In this document: positions 9,073 to 17,328 of the stretch, piece by piece
Position numbering within the stretch: the stretch's first letter is position 1
How the letters are laid out: each line of letters begins with the position of its first letter
Made by a program: the position numbers and the translations under genes
From: CAVONV01 sp963697355
Lineage (GTDB): Bacteria > Acidobacteriota > Vicinamibacteria > Marinacidobacterales > DATDRI01
Direction of reading: 5' to 3'
Assembly (NCBI GenBank): GCA_963697355.1
Contig: CAVONV010000016.1
Location: 1-64,000, forward strand
Length of the DNA stretch: 64,000 bases
Notes under the pieces: generated by a model
Database searches by the model: none
Seen by the model: the letters and a program-made list of their open reading frames with translations, nothing else
What the model was told of the DNA's origin: nothing

Positions 9073-10122
9073 GTGAAACTGAGCTACAAGAGCCTTCGAG
9101 AGCACCTTGACGGCGAAGTGTTTGCCCCCGCCTACTTGATCACGGGAAATCAAGACCTCTTGCGCGAGCTCGCTTCGAAAGAGATACAGGAGGCTGCTCT
9201 CAGTGGGGAAGACGCCGTCTTCAATCTGGACAGGTTCGACGGTGAAACCGCGACGATCCAGGAAGTGATCGAGGCCTGCAACATGTTTCCTCTTATGGCG
9301 GCGAGACGCTTGGTTAGAGTGAGACGGGCTTCGAAATTGACTCGAGAAGCTGATGCCACCGTTCTTTTGGGCTATCTGGAGTCTCCCTCGCCGCAATCGA
9401 CGCTCCTTCTGGAGCTCGAGAAACAGCCGGATGGTCGACGGAAAACCTGGAAGGCCGTTGAAAAAAAGGCGGTTGTCGTCGAGTGCGACCCCCTCAAGGA
9501 CCGGGAGGTGGAGAGCTGGCTTTCCGATCGCGCCAAACGACTTCGTCTCAAGCTGGGAAGGGACGAGCTCCGCTACATGGTTGCAGAGTTTGGTTCCGAC
9601 CTCCGACGCCAGCTCCACGAGTTGGAAAAGATCTCGCTTTACTCCGCCGGAGGCAAAGCCGATATGGACGATCTTGCCGTCCTATTGGGTAGGGGAAAGG
9701 CCCAGAGCATTTTCCAGTTTACCGAAGCCGTGGCGAACCGGGATAGGAAGACCGCTCTCAAGCAACTCGGTAGGCTGCTCGCGGAAGGCGAAAGCCCTTT
9801 GCCGATCTTGGCCCTGATTGACCGCACTGTGGTGCAACTCCTCGCGGCGCAGGAGCTTCAAGGGAAAAGAAGACCGGCCAATGCCGCCGCTATGTTGGGA
9901 GTCCCCCCGTGGAAAGTCGAGCGCATCATACAGCAATGCAGTCAGTTCACGGAGGAGAGGCTTCTCGTAGCGCTCGATGACGTCCACAAGTGCGACCTTG
10001 CTTTGAAGACGACAGGCGTACCGGCAAGGTTGCTGTTGGAGGGACTCGTGATCGCGCTCTGCAAGAAGGAAAATCCTCGCCGGCGATCGACGTCCACCGG
10101 CGCTACTCGCTCGAGGCGCTGA
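9073..10122 (+). CDS. holA: DNA polymerase III subunit delta
   Basis: This 349-residue protein is the clamp-loader delta subunit that opens the sliding clamp. It starts at a GTG and has the typical N-terminal AAA-like fold (PAYLITGNQDLLRELASKE), a middle region with EFGSDLRRQLHELEKISLY, and the C-terminal helical collar (RVAR-like LLVALDDVHKCDLALKTTG). The Walker A is degenerate, as is normal for delta. The position after leuS and lptE and facing rpsT is conserved. Its last 20 bases overlap the 3' end of rpsT on the other strand. Confidence 0.93.
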   Translation: MKLSYKSLREHLDGEVFAPAYLITGNQDLLRELASKEIQEAALSGEDAVFNLDRFDGETATIQEVIEACNMFPLMAARRLVRVRRASKLTREADATVLLGYLESPSPQSTLLLELEKQPDGRRKTWKAVEKKAVVVECDPLKDREVESWLSDRAKRLRLKLGRDELRYMVAEFGSDLRRQLHELEKISLYSAGGKADMDDLAVLLGRGKAQSIFQFTEAVANRDRKTALKQLGRLLAEGESPLPILALIDRTVVQLLAAQELQGKRRPANAAAMLGVPPWKVERIIQQCSQFTEERLLVALDDVHKCDLALKTTGVPARLLLEGLVIALCKKENPRRRSTSTGATRSRR

Positions 10123-10375
10123 GTGAGACCTTCCGGGCCAAACGGGAAAGATAGCGTGAGCCCGTGTTCTGGTGGATCACTCCCTTTTTGACCATGCGAT
10201 CGATAAGGGATGCGGTCTGCGGTAGAAGGGCCTGAGCTGTTGTGGAGTCGTCCTCTCCCAATGCCTGACGGACTTTCTTGACCTGCGTCCGCAGTTGTGA
10301 GCGGTCGTGGCGGTTCCGAAGCCTCCGCTTCTCGTTCTGACGGATGCGCTTCACTGCTGAAAGACTATGAGCCAA
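10103..10375 (-). CDS. rpsT: 30S ribosomal protein S20
   Basis: A basic protein that binds 16S rRNA early in 30S assembly. The sequence contains the S20 core KRIRQNEKRRLRNR and AQALLPQTASLIDRMVKKGVIHQNTGSRYLSRLARKV. The open frame reaches a TTG at 10381, but the ribosome site AAAGGAGG touches that codon. The TTG at 10375 has a six-base spacer and gives the normal N-terminus MAHSLSAVKR, about 90 residues, so I place the start there. TTG starts are known for rpsT in other bacteria. It converges on holA with a 20-base overlap. Confidence 0.94.
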   Translation of the reverse strand: MAHSLSAVKRIRQNEKRRLRNRHDRSQLRTQVKKVRQALGEDDSTTAQALLPQTASLIDRMVKKGVIHQNTGSRYLSRLARKVSLSASSE

Positions 10376-10601
10376 TGACAACCTCCTTTAATTCTCGCGG
10401 CTCAGAAACATGCCGAAACACAATACTCTAGCACATATTCCTTTTGGAAGGAAGGGTCTTTCGCTTTTTTTCCTCTTTTGAGGTATTGGGTTGAGCCCGT
10501 CGCAGGTGATCCTGAATTGTCAGGCGAAATATTTGGCAGGTAGGACCATCGGCGCGCTACACTATAAATCTTTGTATTTGACTAGGTTCACAGGTTTATA
10601 G

Positions 10602-11645
10602 ATGGTCGCCAAACGAGGTGCAAGATACTCCACGGGGCATCCTGAGCTCGACGCGAAGCTCGAAGAGCTCGTCAAGGAGTACTGCGGAGAGCACGAGAGA
10701 GAGTACGTCCAGCAGCTGGCCGTCTCCGCGTTCAAGCTCGGGCGAGAAAAGGCCAAGCGTATCGATTTGAAGATCGCGAATTCCGCGCTCAAGGAGATGC
10801 GCTATGCCTTCAATGTGTTCACCCCCTACCGGAGAGTCCGCAAGGTCACCGTCTTTGGGTCGGCTCGCACGGAGCCCGGCCACCCCAACTACGAGCGAGC
10901 AGCCGAATTGGGAAGAAAAATGTCCAATGCCGGCTGGATGGTCGTGACGGGAGCGGGAAGTGGAATCATGGGTGCTGCTCACGAAGGAGCGGGCCGGAAA
11001 ATGAGCTTTGGCGTCAACATCCGCCTACCCTTTGAGCAACAGGCGAATCCTGTCATTCGAGGCGATCGGAAGCTTCTGACATTCCGCTATTTCTTCACAA
11101 GAAAACTCTTCTTCCTCAAAGAGTCCTCGGCCATCGTCCTTTTTCCCGGGGGATTCGGCACCATGGATGAGACTTTCGAAGTTCTCACCTTGCTTCAGAC
11201 CGGGAAACAAGTGCCCATCCCGGTTGTTATGGTGGAAAGCCCCGAAACGGGCTATTTCCGTGACCTGGTTCGCTTCATCCAAGGGCAGATGGTCCAACAA
11301 GCGTTGATTTCCGCCGCGGACGAATCATTGTTTCGTGTCGCCGAGACCGTTGAGAAAGCTTGTGACGAGGTGCTGTCTTTCTATCGTCTCTACCACTCCT
11401 CTCGATACGTGGGTGAACATTTGATCATACGAGTACGCCGCAAGCTCACCAAAAGCGAGCTCGGGCAGCTCAACATGTCCTTTGCGGACATTGTCCGTTC
11501 GGGGCAAATCGAGCCTTCGACGCTTTTGTCGGAGGAAAAAGACGACGCCCACTTGGGAACGCTGGCTCGGATCCAGCTAGACTTCAATCGGCGGAGTTTT
11601 GGGCGGCTGAGACAGCTCGTTGACACAATCAACAGCTTCGCGTGA
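10602..11645 (+). CDS. LOG-family (TIGR00730-type) protein, long form
   Basis: A 347-residue protein whose middle (about 85-245) is a LOG/lysine-decarboxylase-like Rossmann domain. The motifs GSARTEPGHPNY, GAGSGIMGAAHEGA and PGGFGTMDETFE are clear. PGGxGTxxE is the site used by cytokinin riboside phosphoribohydrolases and related nucleotide 5'-monophosphate nucleosidases. Typical LOG proteins are near 190 residues. Here there are about 80 extra residues in front and 100 behind, as in a larger bacterial subgroup of unknown substrate. A nucleoside monophosphate hydrolase role is plausible, not shown. It lies 38 bases upstream of the alkaline phosphatase gene. Confidence 0.85.
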   Translation: MVAKRGARYSTGHPELDAKLEELVKEYCGEHEREYVQQLAVSAFKLGREKAKRIDLKIANSALKEMRYAFNVFTPYRRVRKVTVFGSARTEPGHPNYERAAELGRKMSNAGWMVVTGAGSGIMGAAHEGAGRKMSFGVNIRLPFEQQANPVIRGDRKLLTFRYFFTRKLFFLKESSAIVLFPGGFGTMDETFEVLTLLQTGKQVPIPVVMVESPETGYFRDLVRFIQGQMVQQALISAADESLFRVAETVEKACDEVLSFYRLYHSSRYVGEHLIIRVRRKLTKSELGQLNMSFADIVRSGQIEPSTLLSEEKDDAHLGTLARIQLDFNRRSFGRLRQLVDTINSFA

Positions 11646-11682
11646 ACGGGGGAGAGACTAACGCTCCACAAAGGAAGGATAC

Positions 11683-13194
11683 TTGAGACCTGTTAACGTC
11701 GTTCTTGTCACATTCGCACTCGCGCTATCCATGTCGCTGTCGGCCTTCGGGGAGAGACCGTCGCCGCCGGGCAAGGCACGCCATGTCATCTTGTTCGTGG
11801 GAGACGGCTTGGGGCCCGCACAGATCGCCCTCGGCTTGAGTTACGCACGAGTGATTGAGGGCCGCAAATTGGCTCTCGAAGAGTTGATGGAGCGCGCATC
11901 AATGGGAGTCACGCTCAACTTCACCCATGATACGGTCGTCACCGATTCCGCGGCTTCGGCCTCTCAAATGGCGACCGGAGCGCTGACCCAATCGGAAATG
12001 CTGAGTTTGGATGCACAGGGGCGTCCTAGGGAGACGATTCTCGAATGGGCGGAACGGCGTGGTATGGCCACTGGATTGGTCACGAATACACGATTGACCC
12101 ATGCCACACCGGCGGCCTTCGCGACCCATCAGATCTCGCGCTATGTCGACGAGCAAGACATTGCACAAGATATCGTGGGCTCGAATGACATCGAAGTCCT
12201 TCTCGGCGGCGGAGCACGCGCCTTCGTACCGCAGGGAACATCGGTAAGAGATTCTCTCCCCGGTGTGCCCGTCGAGCTCGACGGTCGTTCTCGACGCAAA
12301 GATGATGTGAGCCTCATCGAAGTCGCAAAGCGCCGTGGTTATTCCATTGCCGACGACCGTGAGTCCTTGCTGAAGGCCAAATCGAGAAGTGACAAAGTGT
12401 TCGGGCTCTTCGCCGATAGCCACTTGCCCTATGACATCGATAGGAGCAGCGGAGCTCTGGACCGGGTCCCCACGTTGGATTTACTGACGGAGACTGCTCT
12501 TGAAGTGTTGGAGAGAAGCGGAAAGGGCTTTTTTGTCTTGGTAGAGGGAGGACGTATCGACCACGCTGGTCACGACAATGACGCGGGGACGATGCTGCGA
12601 GAGATTCTGGCGTTCGATAAGGCCGTGGAAGTTGGGATGCGATTCCAGACCCGCCATCCCGAGACCCTGATCATAGTGACGGCGGATCACGCTACGGGGG
12701 GATTTGCTTTTACCTACAGTTGGCGTTCCGAGCCCCTAGAGGTCGTCCTTCCCAGCGGAGACAAGTACCTCCGCCGTTGGTATTACCCGGGCAAGACCGA
12801 GCTCGAGATTCTGGGTCGACAGACCGCTTCGTTTGAAGCGATTCTCGACAAGGCGGGTACCGAGGCTGAGCGTTTGATGGAAGAAGTGAAACGAGGGACC
12901 GGCCTCGTCATCACTCCAGCGGAAGCTCTCGAGACGCTCTCGCGCGACACCGAGGGCCACGCGGCCCCCCATGATTTCAAGGAATTTTATGCCGACTATG
13001 AAAGTGCACCACAAGCCATGCTGGGTCGAGCCTTGGCACGTCAAACTTCGGTCGTTTGGTCCTCCGGCGGGCATACGTCGGATCCAATGCTGACTTTTGG
13101 CATAGGCCCCGGCTCGGAAGGACTGAGGGGCGTTTATCTGAACACCCACATCTACGAAGTGATTAGGAAAGCGCTGGAAAGCAATACTAATTGA
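11683..13194 (+). CDS. Alkaline phosphatase
   Basis: A 503-residue exported phosphomonoesterase of the PhoA type. It starts at a TTG with AAGGAAGG upstream and has a signal peptide ending near residue 22. The zinc/magnesium site begins with Asp41 in VGDGLG. The nucleophile Ser89 sits in TDSAASAS. Further ligands are in GGRIDHAGHDND, TADHATGG and SSGGHTSDP. It should release phosphate from organic esters in the periplasm. No pho regulator is nearby. A perfect hairpin lies seven bases past the stop. Confidence 0.93.
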   Translation: MRPVNVVLVTFALALSMSLSAFGERPSPPGKARHVILFVGDGLGPAQIALGLSYARVIEGRKLALEELMERASMGVTLNFTHDTVVTDSAASASQMATGALTQSEMLSLDAQGRPRETILEWAERRGMATGLVTNTRLTHATPAAFATHQISRYVDEQDIAQDIVGSNDIEVLLGGGARAFVPQGTSVRDSLPGVPVELDGRSRRKDDVSLIEVAKRRGYSIADDRESLLKAKSRSDKVFGLFADSHLPYDIDRSSGALDRVPTLDLLTETALEVLERSGKGFFVLVEGGRIDHAGHDNDAGTMLREILAFDKAVEVGMRFQTRHPETLIIVTADHATGGFAFTYSWRSEPLEVVLPSGDKYLRRWYYPGKTELEILGRQTASFEAILDKAGTEAERLMEEVKRGTGLVITPAEALETLSRDTEGHAAPHDFKEFYADYESAPQAMLGRALARQTSVVWSSGGHTSDPMLTFGIGPGSEGLRGVYLNTHIYEVIRKALESNTN

Positions 13195-13200
13195 CAAAAG

Positions 13201-13225
13201 CCTCGGCGGAGCACCCCCGCCGAGG
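13201..13225 (+). terminator. GC-rich hairpin after alkaline phosphatase
   Basis: A perfect 9-base stem (CCTCGGCGG / CCGCCGAGG) with a seven-base loop sits between the phosphatase stop and the DUF4097 stop on the other strand. It is preceded by AAAAG but lacks a U-tract on either side, so it may work as a weak or factor-assisted bidirectional terminator. Confidence 0.55.
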
Positions 13226-13248
13226 CCACCATCTCCTGACTGCTCGCG

Positions 13249-13272
13249 TACTTGAGTTCTCGGGTTCTCTCT
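13249..13272. repeat. Octamer repeat (TACTTGAG TTCTCGGG TTCTCTCT)
   Basis: Three 8-base units in the minus-strand-like orientation, directly before the DUF4097 stop codon. Their reverse complement reads AACCCGAG, AACTCAAG, the same family as 946-985. Confidence 0.5.
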
Positions 13273-13273
13273 T

Positions 13274-14239
13274 TCACCTCTTCTCTATGTTGACATCCCC
13301 GCTGAACGTCGTTGCTTCGATGTAGGCGCTGCCGTCCCCGTAGACGCCGTTTAGTTTGTGGCGCTCTCCTCCGACAGAGTGAACTTCCAAAGGAAAGTCG
13401 CTTTCGATCTCGCCGCTGAAGGATTTGGCATCGATCTCGAATCCCGTGTCGCCAGAGACGGTGATGTTGACGTCACCGGAATGGCTCTTGAACTCGTAAC
13501 GGCCGGACGGCTCGAGAGAGCCGAGGTAACGAACGTCGCCGCTCACCGTTTTCATCGAGGCTTTTCCACAATCTGCGTCGGTGATCTCAATGTCGCCACT
13601 GACGCTTTCGAAAGTGACTCGGGAGGCCTCCAGGCCGTCGACCTTCACATCGCCGCTTACACTCGAAATCTCCATGTTCTCAGCGCCACGAGCGGAGTCA
13701 ACTTCGACGTTACCGGAGACGGATTTGGCCGAGACGAGCTTGTCGGCATTTTGAATGTCGACTTCACCGCTGACCGTTTCGGCTTTCAACTCGCCTTGAA
13801 CGTTGGTCACTTCGATGTCACCGGAAACCGACTTTGCGGAGACCTCCGTTCCGGTGGGTACGGTGACCTCGAACGCGACGGAGACCGAACTGTCATGGTC
13901 GCTCTCACTCCGCTCCTCGTAGCGGGTAGTGACGCGCAAACGGTTTCCGGTATGGGTGACTTCGATATTCACCCGTTCGAGCTGTCGTTTCGCTTCGGCG
14001 TCACTGCCTGCACGATGGACTTCCTTGACGGCCTGGATTTGGACTTGCTCGCCGGCTCCACCCCGAATGACGAGGTCTCCCGAGATGTTGGATAGAGCGA
14101 ATGAGCCGTTGGGACCTATATCGAAACTGCGACTCCACTTTTCCTCTTCCTCGTATTGAGCCGTGGCAAACGAACGGGGTGCAACGAGCAAGAAGAGAGC
14201 AAGTGTCCACAGTATCTGGGTCTTTAGCTTGTTTTTCAT
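13274..14239 (-). CDS. DUF4097 secreted beta-repeat protein
   Basis: A 321-residue protein with a signal peptide (about 1-26, ending SFATAQ) followed by a long run of beta-strand repeats of about 20 residues marked by SVSGDV, SVSGDIEITD, TVSGDVRYLG and similar. This is the DUF4097 beta-helix pattern, expected to be outside the inner membrane. It is the third gene of a sigma/anti-sigma/DUF4097 operon, with 23 bases from the anti-sigma gene. In such cassettes the DUF4097 protein is thought to be an envelope factor connected to the stress response, but no molecular role is established. Confidence 0.85.
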   Translation of the reverse strand: MKNKLKTQILWTLALFLLVAPRSFATAQYEEEEKWSRSFDIGPNGSFALSNISGDLVIRGGAGEQVQIQAVKEVHRAGSDAEAKRQLERVNIEVTHTGNRLRVTTRYEERSESDHDSSVSVAFEVTVPTGTEVSAKSVSGDIEVTNVQGELKAETVSGEVDIQNADKLVSAKSVSGNVEVDSARGAENMEISSVSGDVKVDGLEASRVTFESVSGDIEITDADCGKASMKTVSGDVRYLGSLEPSGRYEFKSHSGDVNITVSGDTGFEIDAKSFSGEIESDFPLEVHSVGGERHKLNGVYGDGSAYIEATTFSGDVNIEKR

Positions 14240-14262
14240 CGTTATCTCTCCCTCACGGGGCG

Positions 14263-14994
14263 CTAAATAGGATTCGAGGAACCCTGGGTATCCCGCATTT
14301 CGTTGAGAAGGTCGTGGGCACTCTCACCACGTCCTTGACGAACTTCATTGATGAGCATAATGGTATTTTGGAGAAGCGTCAGCTTGTTACGAAGAGCACC
14401 AAGGAGACTTTCCCTCGCAACGATGCTCTCCGGATCTTCTTGGGCCGCAGCTCTGCTCTCGCCGATGGCTTGTTCTATGAGCTCCAGGTTGTCGTTGAGA
14501 ATCGCCATGAGCTGGGGGTCCAATGTTGGTTCTTGCTTCTCCTTTTGGACGATCTGCTCGAGACCGGTTATCGCATTGACGTAGTGTGTCTCCGCCAGCT
14601 CCAATTCATTGACAACGTAATTGGCTAGCTCAGCTGGATCCGCCTTCTCGGTCCTTGATGTGAAAGAGCTCCACCACATGAACAGTCCCGCGGTTCCGAT
14701 GAGGATGAGCGCGCTCGCCGCCATCGCCAAAGCGGGTGAGGACAGGCGGAGTGCTCGAGGGAAGTTCTTTGTTTCTTGGGCCCTGAGGGACACCTCTATC
14801 CGCCTCCAAGCGCTCTCCGGTGGTGTCAAGCGTGGAAGAGCACGTGCCGCCTCTTTCACGCGACCGAGGTCTTTAGCCATGGTTCGGCACGGCTCGCATG
14901 CGGCAAGGTGCGTCTCGAGCAATCGGCGCTCTGAGTCGCCGAGAGTGCCGTCGACGTAATCGCCGAGCCAGTCTTTGTAACGATCCTCACTCAT
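14263..14994 (-). CDS. Anti-sigma factor with zinc-finger domain
   Basis: A 243-residue membrane protein. The N-terminal zf-HC2 domain shows LLETHLAACEPCRTM (His-X3-Cys-X2-Cys) near residues 25-40, the zinc-binding anti-sigma module. One transmembrane helix follows at about 90-110 (ALAMAASALILIGTAGLFMWW), and a mainly helical part beyond it would lie in the periplasm. It overlaps the sigma gene by four bases (ATGA), so the pair is translationally coupled. It should hold the sigma factor at the membrane until an envelope signal releases it. Confidence 0.9.
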   Translation of the reverse strand: MSEDRYKDWLGDYVDGTLGDSERRLLETHLAACEPCRTMAKDLGRVKEAARALPRLTPPESAWRRIEVSLRAQETKNFPRALRLSSPALAMAASALILIGTAGLFMWWSSFTSRTEKADPAELANYVVNELELAETHYVNAITGLEQIVQKEKQEPTLDPQLMAILNDNLELIEQAIGESRAAAQEDPESIVARESLLGALRNKLTLLQNTIMLINEVRQGRGESAHDLLNEMRDTQGSSNPI

Positions 14995-15650
14995 GACGTT
15001 GCTCCGGTTCGGCCTTGGCCGAGGGTATCTCTTATTTTGAGCCTGGCTTTGTGGACCAGTGACTTCGATGTGCCTTCGGCCACACCGAGGATATGGGCCA
15101 CTTCCTTGTGATCGAACCCCTCGACGTCGTAAAGGAGAAAGGCGGCTCGATAGGAATCGGGCAGTTGGGCAATCGAGCGCTCCAGGTCCACCCGCTCAGC
15201 TGGCGTATCTTTTGCCGCTGATGGGGTGAGGCTTTCTTTTTCGTCCAGGGAGTCCGTCACGTTCTGGTAGCGTTTTGCGCGGCTCCGCAGGTGGTCCAAA
15301 CAGCGATTCGTAGCGACTCGGTAGAGCCAGGTTCCGAGAGAAGATTGCCCCTGGTAGCTGGAGAGCTTGTTGAAGGCCAACAAAAAGATCTCCTGCAGAA
15401 GATCTTCCGCATCCGACGGATTTCCTACCATGCGGTACGCGAGGTTGTACATGGGGGTGCTGTGGCGTCGGTAGATAGATTCGAAGGCACTCAAGTCTCC
15501 CCTCCGGCACTTCTGAACGAGGTCGTCATCCTCTGCTCGGGTCTTTTCTCGATTCGGACTCGAGGAAGGAAAGGCGGTCAGGCGGTGGCGCTCGCGCTCT
15601 TTGCTTGGCACGGTTGCCAGCATACCATCCATCGTCAAGCTCATGCCCAT
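14991..15650 (-). CDS. ECF RNA polymerase sigma factor (RpoE-like)
   Basis: An extracytoplasmic-function sigma factor. Region 2 is seen in FESIYRRHSTPMYNLAYRMVG and EDLLQEIFLLAF, with the DNA-melting part GTWLYRVATNRCLDHLR. Region 4 is seen in LPDSYRAAFLLYDVEGFDHKEVAHILGVAEGTSKSLVHKAR. The open frame extends to a TTG at 15701. I favour the ATG at 15650, which has GGGAAAGG upstream. The N-terminal 50 residues before region 2 are longer than usual whichever start is used. It heads the operon with the anti-sigma and DUF4097 genes. Confidence 0.9.
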   Translation of the reverse strand: MGMSLTMDGMLATVPSKERERHRLTAFPSSSPNREKTRAEDDDLVQKCRRGDLSAFESIYRRHSTPMYNLAYRMVGNPSDAEDLLQEIFLLAFNKLSSYQGQSSLGTWLYRVATNRCLDHLRSRAKRYQNVTDSLDEKESLTPSAAKDTPAERVDLERSIAQLPDSYRAAFLLYDVEGFDHKEVAHILGVAEGTSKSLVHKARLKIRDTLGQGRTGATS

Positions 15651-15928
15651 ATTGCCTTTCCCATCAGCAAAGCCTTTTCCTCTCACTACCTGAGACGACA
15701 AGGCGGACCGATGCGTTTACTCGGGGGACTGTCACGGCGACAAATCTATTGGCACAAAGGATTTGTCGAGGTGGCTGTCCCCACCATGCAGCATGATGGC
15801 AGTTGTCCCAACCATGCCAAACGTGGCACAAAGTGAGCATTGACGCGGGAAAGTGTGATTTTTCGCAGTTCGCGCCTATTCTGAAGGCGGCAAGAGGAAA
15901 GAGACGCTTTTAAAGCATTGATAAATAA
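15651..15928. other. Intergenic part between sigma factor and ATPase operon
   Basis: No gene is visible. This part should hold the divergent promoters of the sigma operon and of the V-ATPase operon, but I see no convincing -35/-10 pair. Near 15906 there is a GCTTT-T-AAAGC inverted repeat. Confidence 0.4.
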
Positions 15929-16026
15929 AGCTTTACTGTGTCAGGAGAGGTTGCCATTGGGCGGTATCGATGTTGCAATGGGCCCCACGGGGCTCTGTAT
16001 GTCATACAGTAAGCTCCGCTTTTTTT
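15929..16026 (+). ncRNA. Candidate structured leader RNA of the V-ATPase operon
   Basis: Several pairings are visible. AGCTTTACTG (15929-15938) can pair with CAGTAAGCT (16007-16015), with one bulged base. CCATTG can pair with CAATGG around 15954-15981, GCCC with GGGC around 15982-15993, and CTGTATG with CATACAG at 15994-16008. The last hairpin and the long-range stem share bases 16007-16008, so they compete. A run of seven T follows at 16020-16026. The layout resembles a cis-acting RNA switch or a short RNA with a terminator. I do not recognise an Rfam family. Confidence 0.35.
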
Positions 16027-16138
16027 AGTGCCCATGGATAGCTATCGAGAGCTCAATTCGATTTCAAATAACACCGACCCGACCCGCACAAGAGCAACGC
16101 TCTCACAAAGCGGCTTGACGGTGCCGTCTAGCTGGGGT

Positions 16139-16152
16139 CCGAAGATCTTCGG
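16139..16152. promoter_or_regulatory. 14-base perfect palindrome before the ATPase operon start
   Basis: CCGAAGATCTTCGG is a perfect 14-base palindrome six bases upstream of the ribosome site (AAGGAG at 16158) of the first ATPase gene. It could be an operator or an mRNA hairpin that affects translation. A second small stem, AGAGC-AAC-GCTCT, is at 16091-16103. Confidence 0.4.
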
Positions 16153-16170
16153 TTTCGAAGGAGTTTGAAA

Positions 16171-16773
16171 ATGGAATCTCAACTTCAGAGTCTAATCGAC
16201 AAAATCAGAACGGATGGCGTCGCCGAGGCTGAAAAGCAGGGGAAAGCGGTCATTGATGAGGCGGAGCAGAAAGCTGCTCGTTTGGTGGCGGATGCCGAGA
16301 GTCAGGCCGAGGGGATTCTGGATCGTGCCAAGCAGGATGCTGCACGGACGGAAGAGGCCGGGAAAAAGGCCCTTGAGCAAGCGGGTCGGAATCTTGTTCT
16401 CGGGCTCGAAAGGAACATTACCGATCTCTTTGACCGCGTCCTAAAGGCAGAAATCGCCGAGGCGTTGACTCCCGATGTCCTTGCCAGCCTCCTCGAATCG
16501 GTCATCGGCAAGTGGGGACCAGAAAGTGGTGTCGTTGTGGAGCTCAGCGAAAAGGACTCTGAGGCACTCACCAAGGGTTTGCTGGCAAAAGTACAAGAGC
16601 GTGTCAAGGGCGGTGTGACTTTGAAGTCGGTAGAAACCGTCGATGCGGGTTTCTCTATCAGCGAAAAGAACGGAAGTGTCTTTTATGATTTCACCGCCGG
16701 GGGTATTGCCGAAATTCTTGCAGAGTATCTGAACCCCATGCTGGGCGAAATCTTGAAAAAGGGTGTCAAGTAG
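16171..16773 (+). CDS. atpE: V-type ATP synthase subunit E
   Basis: A 200-residue peripheral-stalk subunit. The N-terminal half (about 1-100) is a charged Ala/Glu/Lys helix (VIDEAEQKAARLVADAESQAE), and the C-terminal half is the globular head that contacts the catalytic ring. The ATG at 16171 has AAGGAG seven bases upstream, so I prefer it over the TTG at 16165. It opens a seven-gene operon with the order E, DUF2764, A, B, D, I, K, as in chlamydial and spirochaetal V-ATPases. The gene name follows the V-ATPase convention, not the F-type one. Confidence 0.88.
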   Translation: MESQLQSLIDKIRTDGVAEAEKQGKAVIDEAEQKAARLVADAESQAEGILDRAKQDAARTEEAGKKALEQAGRNLVLGLERNITDLFDRVLKAEIAEALTPDVLASLLESVIGKWGPESGVVVELSEKDSEALTKGLLAKVQERVKGGVTLKSVETVDAGFSISEKNGSVFYDFTAGGIAEILAEYLNPMLGEILKKGVK

Positions 16774-16791
16774 ACTGGGCGGTCCATACTC

Positions 16792-17328
16792 ATGAGTCAG
16801 TATTACTACTTCACCGCGTCACTACCGATGCTGGAGCCGGATGCCCCACCTCCAATGAGCACCGAGGCCTTCCTCGAGTCTTGCGAGCGTCTGCTGAAGG
16901 CGTCGGATTTCCAGAACATTCAGCGGGTATCTCTGAATGCGCCCGATCCGGCCGGAACGGGAATCGAGCTACTGACGCGATTCCAAAATGCTGAGCTCGG
17001 TTTGAGGAATGAGCTGGTCAAGCTGAGAGCCAAGAAACTGGGCATCGAGCAGGATCGCTACATTCGGGAAGAAACCCAAAACCCTCTCTTGGCCGCGGCC
17101 GCGCGGGAGATTCTGGAGCAGGATACACCCCTCAGGGCCGAGCACTTCATGAACGGTGTGCTCTGGACGATTCTAGAGGACCTATCGGTCGGGCATTATT
17201 TCGATATTGACTTTCTAGCCGCCTATTTCCTGAAGCTCCAGATCCTTCAGAGACGAGCGAGCTTCCAGGTCGAGGCGGGAGAACAAAAACTAGAGTCGAT
17301 CCTCAGTGGAGACAAAAAGGATGGCTAA
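16792..17328 (+). CDS. DUF2764 V-ATPase-associated protein (possible subunit C counterpart)
   Basis: A 178-residue helical protein that begins MSQYYYFTASLPMLEPDAPP, the typical start of the DUF2764 family. It lies between subunits E and A, 18 bases after E, and overlaps the start of subunit A by eight bases. In compact bacterial V-ATPase operons this family takes the position of the missing subunit C (the socket between central stalk and membrane rotor). That role is inferred from position and helical character. No subunit C or F gene is present elsewhere in the window. Confidence 0.8.
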   Translation: MSQYYYFTASLPMLEPDAPPPMSTEAFLESCERLLKASDFQNIQRVSLNAPDPAGTGIELLTRFQNAELGLRNELVKLRAKKLGIEQDRYIREETQNPLLAAAAREILEQDTPLRAEHFMNGVLWTILEDLSVGHYFDIDFLAAYFLKLQILQRRASFQVEAGEQKLESILSGDKKDG

